DNA from: Luzula sylvatica
Lineage: Eukaryota; Streptophyta; Magnoliopsida; Poales; Juncaceae
Direction: 5' to 3'
Assembly: GCA_946800325.1 (NCBI GenBank)
Contig: OX326961.1
Coordinates: 47,083,415-47,147,414, forward strand
Length of the DNA: 64,000 nucleotides
This document shows positions 1-9,379 of the stretch, piece by piece; the stretch's first letter is position 1, and every line of letters starts with the position of its first letter. Made by a program: the position numbers and the translations under genes. Under the pieces are notes generated by a model that searched no databases, was not told the origin of the DNA, and saw only the letters and a program-made list of their open reading frames with translations.

Positions 1-697
1 TATATTAATTAATTATTAACCATGTATCACTTGTTAATTATCATGTTAATTGAGTGTATTAATTAGAATATATAAAGTAGGTGAAAAGAAAAGAATGAAG
101 TGCTCTTGTAAACATTCACGGAAAATTCAACTATTAATACGTAATTAACAATAAAAAAAATCATTAGAATTTTCATCAATTGGCCATTAATTAAAATACT
201 TACGTAACGGGATCAGGAAAGTAAGTACATGGTAGAAGGCCTCAACATTCACTACTTACGGAACGGGATTAGGGCTTGCCTAAAGTCATTTGAATTGAAA
301 ACCCGTCCAAATATTTTGATTAGAGTGATTTTGGACTGATTAAATCTAATTGCTCGTTAACTCTTTTGTCGGTGCTTTGGCTTTATGATAGATTATCTTT
401 TTTTTTTCAATTCATATACAAATTAAGAAGGATATTTTGATACTTTTCAATTATCTCTTTTGATGAATAATTGCTCGCAACTTCACAACCCTTCCTTCTC
501 GTGGTGACTCCAAGCTCACTGCTCGCGTCGCCCTTTTCTTTAAACCTGATAAATTGCCATGGAGTTAGGCGGTAGATGAGGTATAGTCCTTGTGCAGATT
601 GCCTGCTCAGTTAAGTCCCCCCTTTGTTCAGCCTTCGAGTCCTCCCTCTTTCTCAAGTATTGTGTATCCTAGCAGGATTACGGCAATTGATGCTCCA
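1..697. other. Left flank, no recognised gene
   Basis: AT-rich DNA with many TTAATTA-like words up to about 470, then a more GC-balanced stretch (about 480-690). No open frame of convincing length and no recognisable protein similarity. The last part (about 628-650) shares two short words, TTCAGCCTTCGAGT and GAGTCCTCCCTC, with the DNA on the other side of the nested insertions (about 11976-12015). So the pre-insertion locus probably contained a small local duplication. Confidence 0.5.
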
Positions 698-712
698 AAA
701 CAATCTGAGTTT
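698..712. repeat. LINE target-site duplication, left copy
   Basis: The 15-base word AAACAATCTGAGTTT recurs exactly at 11913-11927. Its last three T merge with the poly(T) tract, so the certain length is 12 bases. A duplication next to the poly(T) on one side and the truncated coding end on the other is the expected footprint of target-primed reverse transcription. Confidence 0.8.
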
Positions 713-724
713 TTTTTTTTTTTT
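710..724 (-). other. LINE poly(A) tail (poly(T) on plus strand)
   Basis: Fifteen consecutive T directly follow the left target-site duplication. On the minus strand this is the 3' poly(A) of the LINE. Confidence 0.85.
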
Positions 725-730
725 AAATAA

Positions 731-757
731 TAGAGTAGGCTCTTATGTCCTACTCTA
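731..757 (-). other. Hairpin at the LINE 3' terminus
   Basis: A perfect 9-bp stem (731-739 TAGAGTAGG with 749-757 CCTACTCTA) with a 9-base loop sits a few bases inside the poly(A) tail. LINE reverse transcriptases often recognise a 3'-terminal stem-loop; that role here is an inference from position. Confidence 0.55.
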
Positions 758-1189
758 GCTAAAAATCACTAAATCCTAATACCTTCTTATAACTTGCTTA
801 ACTAAACTAAACTAAACATAACACAACCAAAAAAACTTAACTTAATAATATCTGAATTCCTTTCCCTGGATTGTGATAACCGCATAACTCTCCATCATTG
901 CTTCTTTCTTCGCTCTTCTCTTCTCTTCTCTTCGAACTGTTGGGCACGATCTCCATTTCTCATCACGTCATTCGAGAATTCCATCCACCATTGTTGTAAG
1001 TTCATTTCTTTGCTGAAATTCGCTGAACCCTAACTCTTCTAAATTATCCCCAATTAAGAGTAATTTTCTTTCATCTTCAGGATTTCGAGCAATTTGGGAT
1101 TGTTCTCCAGGCATGAAGGTTCCAATCAAGCTCTCCAGTTCTTCAACAGTTCTTCTTATAGTAAAGGTACTATCTTTCGCTTGATTTGA
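758..1189 (-). other. LINE 3' untranslated region
   Basis: Non-coding interval between the last stop codon of the LINE frame (1190-1192, minus strand) and the terminal hairpin. It contains a CTCTT-rich run at about 911-934 on the plus strand. No other feature seen. Confidence 0.6.
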
Positions 1190-2065
1190 TCAATTTAGAT
1201 CTTCTGCTCGCCTTTCTTCATCATTCATGTCTTCATTAAACCACCAAATTCCTTCTTCGACTGAAATTCCATCTTTCTCCAATTCATCTGCATTATTAAA
1301 ATTATTAGTGTAGTTGATTTCTAAAATTATAGATTGATCCAAGGAATTTCGATCTGAATTTATTTCTGTAACTGAATAATCTTCATTTGAGTCTGAGATT
1401 GAATTTGAATTTGGAGAGTTTGTTGAATTTGGCCTTCTATTTCTGAAGGTGTATATTTCATTATATATATATTTGTAATTTTCATCATTATTCACTAATA
1501 TATTTAACTTATATTCATATATTATATGATCTATTATTTGCCAGTCAGTAAATTTTTTGTTAGTAAATGTTCTATTGCATCTTTCTAGCCAACTTTTATA
1601 TAAAAAGATTGAAATTAGTATTTTATACTCCTTTGATTCATATCTATCTATTAATATATCTAGTGAATTCTTTAAATTATTCAATTTGATCCCTAGAATT
1701 CCATGTAATTTATTCCAAATTGAGTTCACAAAAATACACTGACATGTTAAATGGTTTATATTTTCTTCTGTTTTTAGGCACAATACACATCTATTTGGAA
1801 GAGACCATCCCTTCTTTTTAAGATTGTCTAAGGTTAGTAATTTATTTAGATATATCAGCCATAAAAATAATTTAATTTTTAATTCTATTTTAATTTTCCA
1901 TATTGAAAAGAATTTTGCTTTAATATATACTCCATTTGATAATATTTTATATGCATTTTTACATGAATATTTTCCATTTCCTGTCCAGGACCATTTGAAC
2001 ACATCCTTCTGAGATGGATTAAGGTTTAGGGAGCTGCAAATTGTTTCTAACTCATCAAATTGTGA
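1190..2065 (-). pseudogene. LINE ORF2 C-terminus: zf-RVT zinc-binding domain
   Basis: The frame follows an in-frame TAG (2066-2068) that separates it from the preceding segment. Reading on past that stop gives FDELETICSSLNLNPSQKD, then the zf-RVT signature: a W-x-W start, a GKYSCKNAY-like stretch, K-[IL]-K-x-FLWL, and the cysteine/histidine cluster RCVLCLKTEENINHL..C (Cys-x2-Cys-x8-His-x3-Cys spacing) seen in plant LINE proteins. The tail after about codon 170 is Asn/Ser/Asp/Glu-rich and looks disordered. The annotated product would begin at the GTG at 2000-2002 only by bacterial rules; there is no true start here, since it is the distal part of one long ORF2. No function is expected from this broken copy. 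Confidence 0.8.
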
Positions 2066-2912
2066 CTATGCTACTAATGATAAAGGTACATGCAACCCTA
2101 AACTTGTATAAAGATTATTTTCTTGCATAGCATTATAAAAATAATTTATTGTTCCATATTTATTTTCTGAAAATGAATAAAGTTCTTTGAATTTAAATAT
2201 TAAAGGTTTTTCACACCATTTTGATTTCCAAAAATTTGCACTGGTACCATTTCCTATTATGACATTTAGACTTTGGTTAAAGAAATCAATATTTTTGAGC
2301 ACATCATTCCAGAAATAGGAATTTTTTAAATGATTTGTTTGATTTATTTCTTGGTTTAAAGGATTTTCTAATAAGTTAAACCAATATAATTTCCCTTCTG
2401 AATTAAAATATAACCATAACCATTTTGTCTGTAATATTTTATTGAAAATTTGTAGATTTAAAACCCCTAAACCCCCTTTTTCCTTTGTATGGCAAACAAT
2501 GTTCCAATCAACTAAATTATACCCTATTTTATTATTTCCTTTCCACAAAAATTGTTTTCTGATTTTATCTATTTCATTTAAAACCCATTTAGGAAATTTA
2601 AAAACATTAAAATAATATATGGGCATTGAAGTCAAAACTGAATTCATTAGAACTAATCGACCATATTTACTTAACAAACTTCCTTTCCAACCATTTAATT
2701 TGTTAGTAATTTTTTCAATTATTTTTATGTAATCATTTTTTGAGGGTTTTCTATAGTGTAGAGGTAACCCTAAATAGTTGATAGGGAAATTTCCAGTATT
2801 ACATTCTAACTCTTGAGAAATGCTATTTAATAATTCATCATTTATATTCATTCCTATAATTTCTGATTTATGATAATTCATTTTTAACCCTGATTCTTGC
2901 CCAAAAATTTAA
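2066..2912 (-). pseudogene. LINE ORF2 middle segment (RT thumb / connection region)
   Basis: This frame carries the stretch after the catalytic motif in plant LINE RTs: ...SGLKMNYHKSEIIGMN, then NYLGLPLHYRKPSKNDY, the GWKG-LLSKYGRLVLMNSVL motif, MPIYYFNVFKFPKWVLNEIDKI, FLWKG and WNIVCHTKEKGGLGVLNL. These are consecutive hallmarks of the family. It is joined to the upstream RT core by a one-base frameshift in a T/A run at about 2905-2912: the FGQESGLK reading appears in this frame while the upstream frame runs on as NFWARIRVKN and stops at 2868-2870. It ends at the in-frame TAG 2066-2068, beyond which homology continues. Confidence 0.85.
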
Positions 2913-3334
2913 TATATATTTTACTCTTTTAATATTAGCTAAAATTGGTTTTATAAATAATATTGAGTCATCTTCAAAAAATAAGCTAGTGTATATATTT
3001 TGAATTGGTTTAGAAATAAAGTTTTTTTCACTCAATTTTTCCAGTAAAATTGATAACACATCCATAATTAACAAAAATAGATGTGTTGAGGTTGGGTCTC
3101 CTTGTTTTAATCCTCTTTTTAAGTGTATATGTTTACCAGGAATTCCATTTAGTATTATTCTTGTTGTTCCTGGTAATACAGAGTATTTAATCCAATTTAT
3201 AATTTTTTTTTCAAATCCTCTCACTTCCATTACTTTAATTAGAAAATCCCATGAAATACTCTCAAAGGCTTTATGGATGTCCAATTTTAGAATAATTAGG
3301 GGTATTTTTTTCCTATTTGATAAACACACGATTT
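2868..3334 (-). pseudogene. LINE reverse transcriptase core (palm)
   Basis: Contains RT motif A (LKLDIHKAFESISWDF), motif B (GLKQGDP) and motif C in the altered form FFEDDSILF. Most plant LINE copies have FADD; the A-to-E change needs a single base. The loop after motif B reads PTST where PLSP is usual. The segment begins exactly at the left LTR of the nested Copia-type element. The base triplets on both sides of that element rejoin in one frame with the segment at 11447-11912, so they are two halves of one protein. The apparent ATG start at 3327-3329 is only the first Met/Val-like codon after the insertion, not a biological start. Confidence 0.85.
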
Positions 3335-3668
3335 TGTTGGTTCAAGTTTCCTTATAGTTTGATTATTTCAAAACACTGTCCGTACTAATGTATACATCCA
3401 GAAAAATGCAGGATAACATAGGTACGATACGAAGATGAAGGAGGACTTGTGAAGGAAGACTTCATTGGATTACATCAAGAATAAGGACATGAAGTCTCAA
3501 CATAAACAAGAAAAGAAGAACACAAGGAAGGCCATTGGAATACATCAAGACTTAAGATGTTGAAGCCTTCCGTGAGTGGGATACGCCACAAATAAACCAT
3601 AGGTACAAACTTAGTAGAACTCAAGTAAAATCATGTTCAAAATAACAAAGAGTTCAGTCAAGCAGGAA

Positions 3669-4119
3669 GTGCGTTCTGAACGAACTCAAAGTCCGTTCAG
3701 AACGGACTTGCTAAATATCAAAACTTTAAAGCTTGATTAGAACCAAACGTGTCACAGGGATGTGTGCGTTCGAACGAACAATCATGTCCGTTCGAACGGA
3801 TAATTAGAATCCATTCACCCACCTTCTGAGTGCGTTGAACGGACAATCCTTCCTGTGAACGGAAAATGTCACAGGGATGTATGCGTTCGAACGAACACAC
3901 ATGTGCGTTCGAACGGACAACCTGGAATCCGTTCACCCACTTTTCAGTGCGTTGAACGGACTCTTGTTCCTGTGAACGCAAAATGCTATGTATAATTGAG
4001 TCCGTTACGAACGGACATTGTCCGTTCGAACGGACCCAAGATGTACTTGCACGTTATTTTGAAACGGCTAGTGCAAACTTCAAGTGCGTTCTGAACGGAC
4101 TGTATGCGTTCGAACGCAC
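3669..4119 (+). promoter_or_regulatory. Palindrome array in U3, upstream of TATA
   Basis: About twelve near-copies of the 16-base palindrome GTCCGTTCGAACGGAC or GTGCGTTCGAACGCAC (for example at 3691, 3764, 3786, 3903, 4020, 4103), several with one inserted or missing centre base. The array ends about 30 bases before the TATA box, where enhancers of plant LTR promoters lie. A regulatory role is inferred from position only. The same array is in the 3' LTR at about 10377-10826. Confidence 0.6.
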
Positions 4120-4150
4120 TATAAGTTTTCTGAAGGATTTCTATAGAGAG

Positions 4151-4158
4151 TATAAATA
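4151..4158 (+). promoter_or_regulatory. TATA box of the Copia-type 5' LTR
   Basis: TATAAATA, followed about 30 bases later by a CT-rich probable start region (TCTCTCTCTC). The same box is in the 3' LTR at 10857-10864. Confidence 0.65.
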
Positions 4159-4742
4159 GAATCATTCATGGGTCTCTCTCTCTCACTTCCTCAATTTCAA
4201 ACTTTCAAACCTAAAAAGAGAGAAACCCTAAGATGTGATTTTCTATATCCATTGATAGCTTGAGAAACCTCTTTAGATCGTTGATCTACTTTCGATATTC
4301 TCCACTAATCGTATCCCACTCACGTGACCGATCACGTTGTAGCTCGATTAGTGAAAAAGTGTAATAGGCTAGTGCAACAAATTGTAAAGAGCCTAAGCTA
4401 TAGATCGATAGAAGCGTGTAAATCGATCTAGGCAAATCCTTGTAATCGAGTTGAGTTGGAAGTCAATCGAAAGCCTAAAAGAGGCACAAGGCATTCCCGG
4501 AGACGTAGGTACTCGCAAATAATTGAGTCGGTCAATTAAGCGAGTAAAGGGTGAGTTAAAGCTACAAAGCAACCACCTACCGAACTTCGTAAACAAACAT
4601 CTTGTGTCAAAGTGTTTGTACGGTATCATCTTTATCATCTAAATTATTATTTATTCCGCACCGTAAATTAGGTTTAAATCTAAACTAAGTGTAAGTTAGA
4701 TTGCCAAATTTATCGCCCTCTAGGTTAGAATTAACCAACAAT

Positions 4743-4754
4743 TGGTATCAGAGC
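4743..4754 (+). other. Primer binding site, tRNA-iMet type
   Basis: TGGTATCAGAGC, complementary to the 3' end of plant initiator methionine tRNA, two bases after the 5' LTR. This is the standard Copia PBS. Confidence 0.93.
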
Positions 4755-4807
4755 AAGGTACTAACCATCTCTTTGAGTAGTAGGGATAACTTGTACTTAA
4801 CGATCAA

Positions 4808-7162
4808 ATGGCCGAAATTAATCCTATTGTACAAAACTCATCGATAAATCCGATAAATACCGTACCCAAATCAAATATATCAAACTCACGTGAATTAGAT
4901 GGAACCAATTGGAGTTCTTGGAAGAAATGCATGCTAAATACATTCGCTCTCCAAGGACTTGACAAGGTAGTGTTACGAGGCTTTGTCTTGGCCCAAGAGG
5001 TTGACACGGACGGAAATGTAACCTACCCTGATCAAACTAGGGAAGATAGAACTAATGACATTTACGCTCAAAACTTAATACTGAACAACGTAATTAGTTC
5101 TATCGGATCGATTGTTGATCATTGTGAAAACTCATATGAAATGTGGCGTATGCTCAATGAGAGATACGAGGGTACATCTCAAATGAGAAGAACTAATATC
5201 ATCGGACTTGAACAAGAATTCAACAATCTTCGAATGATTGAGGGAGAGTCCGTTGATAAAATCTGGGCAAAAATCAATGTACTAAAAACCCGATATGCCA
5301 CCCAAAATGCACCTCTTACTGATGATAGAATTATTGCTAGATTGCTTCAATCTATGCCCCGTAGTTGGGAATCTTTACGTGTAGCTTTAGGTACAGCGGT
5401 AGCTTCACAAGACCTCACGCCTGAAGAATTGGTAAGTCAATTCCGAAATTTCGAGATTCGACTCAAGCAACTCGATGAAGAACAAGGAATCTACATACCC
5501 TCTCCTCACTCCAAAACCGTAGCTTTGCCCGCCTTGAATGCAAGCAATGACGACAATGAAATGGATGATCTCACGTTGCGACTCCTAGAGTGGCAAAGGG
5601 ACGAGAAGCGATTCAACGAGAATCGGAAACAAAAGGGGCTAAAGCTCCATTGCTTTTGGTGCAAGAAAATTGGACACATGATGGAGTCATGTTGGACTCT
5701 CCATCCGGAAAATTCGAGGTGGATCAAAAAGGATGAGGACCACAAGGATCGGGAAAGGCGAGAGCCCCGATACGAAAGAAGATACGAGGACAAGGGGCGA
5801 GAAAATCGTCAAAACTACAAAGGTAAAGAAATCAATAAGAAAAAGGCATATAAAGCTAACGTCGATTGTAGGTGGGGAGAAACGGACGGATCAAGCTCAT
5901 CATCCGACACGGATGGTCCGTCAAGTCGACACACCGCAAACCTTGCACTCATGGTAAGGATAGATCCTCCACTAATGAGCGCAGTGGAAGCGGCCATCAA
6001 ATCTCTTCGTATTGAACGAGGTCTAACTACTACACATCACACGCCCATGGTTGTGGACTCGGAACCATCTACTCCCAATACCAGCTCAACACATGACCAA
6101 TGTCATGAGGTACGTACATACTCTCTGCTTGACATAGAATCAATACATAAATCTAAATTTTCTCCCGCATTCGAACTAGAACTCGAATCTTGTGACGAGT
6201 TTCTTAGAGATGAAGGGAACTCTCAACTAAATGAGGGTAAACTTGAGAGCCAAACACAAGCTCTCGAGGATAAGGTAGCCTCTCTTGAGCTATCCATTTT
6301 GGCATATAAAACTCAAATAAATGAATTTAAAGGTTTTTCAAAGTGTAAGTGTCAAACCATAAAAGGTGAGATTTCTCATCTAAAAGTCGAAATTCAAATT
6401 CTTAAAGTTGAAAATGAATCCCTGAAGAAGGCTTGTGCAAATATTGCATTGAGTCCTCCTTCATTGGATGATGTTTTAAGATCGTCATTGATAGGACAAA
6501 AGCCAAATGACAAATCCGGTTTAGGATATAAGAAAAATAACGGTAATAAACCCGATTTTTCAATATCTCAAAATCAAAAATCTAAATGGGAAAACAATAA
6601 AGTAAGTAGTCATGGAAATGCTTTCATGTACCATGACTACAACAAAGGTAAATATGCTAAAAATGAACAACCTAAACGTGTCAATAATAATTATAGGAAA
6701 AATCATTTTACACAAAATTCACAACCTAGACATACTAATTTGGGAAGAACCGATTGTTTGTTCAAAAGGGGACCAAATGGGTATTTCTATGAAGTGACAA
6801 ACTACACCGAAGCTTCATATCAACAAGGGCCTCCCAAACATTTCACCAACACACGTAAACAATTTAAACAAAATAATTTTAAGCAAAATAAATTTAAATC
6901 AAATAACCTTTATCAAATGCCAAAATCGATAACTTCTAAGAGAAGTAATCCGAATCAACTCTCGGACTATTTTGTGAAGAGTACCACACCCACAAATAAG
7001 CCCACCGTAGCATTGTGTAACTATTGTTGCAAAATTGGTCATGTCTCAACAAGTTGTGATCTTCGCAATCCAAAATTAACGTCAAACTCAATATGGATGC
7101 GTAAAGATCGTCACTCGATGGGTCCCTCTACGTCTTTCGGTATAGGACCTCCTAGGGCTTAA
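4808..7162 (+). CDS. Copia-type GAG polyprotein, two zinc knuckles, no pol
   Basis: 784 codons, beginning 54 bases after the PBS. Residues about 27-55 form the LDGTNWSSWKKCM motif typical of the DUF4219 start of Copia GAG. About 60-220 match the UBN2 / Retrotran_gag region (YEMWRMLNERYEG, LEQEFNNLRMIEGESV, LLQSMPRSW). A CCHC knuckle follows (Cys282, Cys285, His290, Cys295), then charged and Ser-rich linkers, a probable coiled coil at about 476-547, an Asn/Lys-rich stretch, and a second CCHC knuckle (Cys737, Cys740, His745, Cys750). It would form the capsid and bind RNA. The frame closes shortly after the second knuckle, where autonomous Copia elements continue into protease. The frame is fully open, which fits a recent insertion. 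Confidence 0.9.
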   Translation: MAEINPIVQNSSINPINTVPKSNISNSRELDGTNWSSWKKCMLNTFALQGLDKVVLRGFVLAQEVDTDGNVTYPDQTREDRTNDIYAQNLILNNVISSIGSIVDHCENSYEMWRMLNERYEGTSQMRRTNIIGLEQEFNNLRMIEGESVDKIWAKINVLKTRYATQNAPLTDDRIIARLLQSMPRSWESLRVALGTAVASQDLTPEELVSQFRNFEIRLKQLDEEQGIYIPSPHSKTVALPALNASNDDNEMDDLTLRLLEWQRDEKRFNENRKQKGLKLHCFWCKKIGHMMESCWTLHPENSRWIKKDEDHKDRERREPRYERRYEDKGRENRQNYKGKEINKKKAYKANVDCRWGETDGSSSSSDTDGPSSRHTANLALMVRIDPPLMSAVEAAIKSLRIERGLTTTHHTPMVVDSEPSTPNTSSTHDQCHEVRTYSLLDIESIHKSKFSPAFELELESCDEFLRDEGNSQLNEGKLESQTQALEDKVASLELSILAYKTQINEFKGFSKCKCQTIKGEISHLKVEIQILKVENESLKKACANIALSPPSLDDVLRSSLIGQKPNDKSGLGYKKNNGNKPDFSISQNQKSKWENNKVSSHGNAFMYHDYNKGKYAKNEQPKRVNNNYRKNHFTQNSQPRHTNLGRTDCLFKRGPNGYFYEVTNYTEASYQQGPPKHFTNTRKQFKQNNFKQNKFKSNNLYQMPKSITSKRSNPNQLSDYFVKSTTPTNKPTVALCNYCCKIGHVSTSCDLRNPKLTSNSIWMRKDRHSMGPSTSFGIGPPRA

Positions 7163-8092
7163 GCCCTAACTTGAAAAACTATACTCCTTAGTATCCCACA
7201 CCTTAAGCCAAATATGTAAGGAGAGTATAGGAAATGGGCTAAATTAAATTCTAGCCAAATTGGTCGAGTCTCATGTAGCTACCTCACAAGTGGTAATAGA
7301 GGATTACATTAGAACACTTGTCTCGGTAAATAAATCACGAATTCAGTCCAGTGATCACATCTCAGGAACCAGTCCGTTCGAACGAAAAACATGTGCGTTC
7401 GGAACGGACAAATGAAGTCACCAAATACCCTCTTAACAGTCTCAAGTCCGGTAGAACGGACTAAAATGCGTTCGAAACGGACAACTGGACTATAAGATCC
7501 AAAGTCACAGTTAAATTATGGCGCCATCCAATTTTCCTACCAGGATTAAGTGCGTTCGAACGTACAACTGAATGCGTTCCGAACGGAAAAATGAATTATA
7601 GGATTATGGCGCCGGATCATCCTTTGGCGCCGACTCTTAGTGTCAACAGTGTTCAGTGCGTTCGAACGAACAAATAATGCGTTCGAACGCACATGCCTCA
7701 TTCAGCGAACCTACTTCAAACCCTTACACTCGCGCCGTTTCATATTCTGGCGCCTCTTCTCAGTTGTGTGTGCGTTCTAACGCACATAGGAGTCCGTTCG
7801 AACGGACTTAACAACTTCCCAGATACAACTTAAAAACCCAAAATAGCGCCTTTCTCAGACATGAATGCGTTCCAACGCACTTGAGAAGTGCGTTCGAACG
7901 GACGCGTCGTAATAACTCTTCGTCCACATGCAACCGACTGCATTCAATGGATGTGATGGCCCCTTTTTCCCTTACGGCGTGACTTGAAGGGACACGATTT
8001 CATCAGTTACTTAGCCCCCCTTCATTCTCTCTCCTTGTTTCTCTTCCAAAACTCTCTCTCTCTCAGAAAAACTAAAATCTTCAACGACAGCC
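7163..8092 (+). other. Spacer between GAG and ORF2 with a second palindrome array
   Basis: No coding frame. From 7373 to 7903 there are about a dozen CCGTTCGAACGG-type palindromes like those in U3, mixed with about six GGCGCC or GCGCC words (for example near 7520, 7600 and 7625). The last 80 bases are CT-rich and look like a plant 5' leader. No clear TATA box was found. Protease, integrase and RT, which should start here, are absent. Confidence 0.7.
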
Positions 8093-9379
8093 ATGGACGC
8101 CTCAAACTCGAGATCGAAAGCTAAGGCAATGGGGAAGAAGACAGTAGGCGAGAGTTCGAACGCGCAACGAAGAATGAAGCAAGCGGCCAAGAAGCCTACT
8201 CTCGAAGAACGCATTCAAAGTGAATACGATTTCTCTGACCCAAACAACGAGCATCTGTTTCGAACTCCGGAGGCTGGTATCCTTTTCCATGAATGGGTAT
8301 CCAAGAGACCAATTGCTCCATGCTACTACTACGATTTTCCGCCAAACATACATCACCTCCTCGACAAAGTCGAGGAAATCGAACGTCAATGGGGATTCGC
8401 GAATTTAGCATGCCTAAACGTCAAATCGTATGATGTAATCACGCGACTATTTTACGCAAACGCTGAATTCCACCGTGACGAAGAAAAGGTAACGTCATAC
8501 ATCCTCGGTGAAGATGTCGAAATCTCTATCAAAAACTTGAATGTTTTGCTCGGACTAAGGGACGACGGAGAGAAAATCTACGACACTCGCAAGGCGAGAA
8601 TCGAAGCTGCCATCACGGGTATCAGACCTGGGCAAGGGGCATCTCACTTGGCCGCCCATGAACAGTTTATATGGGCCATCGGTAATAACATTCTCACTCC
8701 CTCAGAAAAATTTAAGATGAATCTCGAACAGAGGGATATTATACTCTTGCATCGCATGTGGTACAAGGATCAACTACCCATCCACGTGCCCTTTCTCATC
8801 ACAAGCCACATGGAAAGTGTAATGAGTCATAAGAACGCGTCCTTGCCATACGGAACATTGATTGCCCGTATGATGGAACTCCAAGGTATTGAGATACCAC
8901 TGAGCGATTGGGATTTTCGACCGAAATCACCAATCAACCTCGCATCCGATGCAAACCTTCGACGGTTTGGATATCGGTATTCGCCGAGCATCCTAGGATG
9001 GATTATTGACTCCGCAAAGGATGCGGTGGCGTATCACCTTCCCCGCGATCCTACCCGATGGACGAAGGGCAACACCTTGGACGAGGAAGAGGACAACGTC
9101 GACCCAACCAATACCGATGAAAGCGGTGAAGAACCGGCTCCCAAACGAAAGAGGAATGTGGGGAAGGGGGAATCCTCAAATGCCCAAACGGAACGGGATG
9201 ATAAGAGGTTTGACTATGTGAAGGAGATGCTCGACGAAATGGATGAGCGCATGGAGCAACACGGAAGAGCAATGCATGATGCGTTTCGTGTATCTGAAGC
9301 ACGGATGCTTGAGAACGTGGATCGTCAATTTGCCGATCTTTACGTTCATCTTGAGAACCGGTTCGGAACGCACCATTAA
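8093..9379 (+). CDS. Extra ORF: putative plant transposon protein-like
   Basis: 428 codons, ATG in strong context (GCCATGG) behind a CT-rich leader. The N-terminus is basic (SRSKAKAMGKK). Residues about 40-310 resemble the globular 'putative plant transposon protein' domain (PF20167-type), seen in many plant genomes and of unknown biochemistry. Visible pattern: RQWGFANLACLNVKSYDVITRLFYANAEF, a V-x-G-x-V-x-[IL]-S-like core (ILGEDVEISIKNLNVLLGL), an R-x-x-LLHRMW segment, and SLPYGTLIARMMELQGIEIPLSDW. There follow an acidic linker, a PKRKRN nuclear-localisation-like cluster at about 350, and a C-terminal coiled coil (EMLDEMDERMEQHG...). It lies where Copia pol belongs and uses more G+C than GAG, so it was probably captured. 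No transposase catalytic triad was recognised. The family name is my recognition, not a search result. Confidence 0.68.
   Translation: MDASNSRSKAKAMGKKTVGESSNAQRRMKQAAKKPTLEERIQSEYDFSDPNNEHLFRTPEAGILFHEWVSKRPIAPCYYYDFPPNIHHLLDKVEEIERQWGFANLACLNVKSYDVITRLFYANAEFHRDEEKVTSYILGEDVEISIKNLNVLLGLRDDGEKIYDTRKARIEAAITGIRPGQGASHLAAHEQFIWAIGNNILTPSEKFKMNLEQRDIILLHRMWYKDQLPIHVPFLITSHMESVMSHKNASLPYGTLIARMMELQGIEIPLSDWDFRPKSPINLASDANLRRFGYRYSPSILGWIIDSAKDAVAYHLPRDPTRWTKGNTLDEEEDNVDPTNTDESGEEPAPKRKRNVGKGESSNAQTERDDKRFDYVKEMLDEMDERMEQHGRAMHDAFRVSEARMLENVDRQFADLYVHLENRFGTHH

Larger units (their letters stand above)
3335..4740 (+). repeat. 5' LTR of the Copia-type element
   Basis: 1,406 bp, starts TGTTGG and ends CCAACA. 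U3 contains about a dozen GTSCGTTCGAACGSAC-type palindromes (3669-4119) and a 117-bp tandem duplication (3751-3867 and 3868-3984, both starting GTCACAGGGATGT). A TATA box lies at 4151-4158, followed by a CT-rich leader. The 3' end is directly followed by the primer binding site. Confidence 0.93.

Noticed and set aside
4393..4638. 81-codon minus-strand frame, identical at 11099-11344
   Set aside because: It lies antisense in the U5/R part of the two LTRs and is identical only because the LTRs are; no domain is seen.
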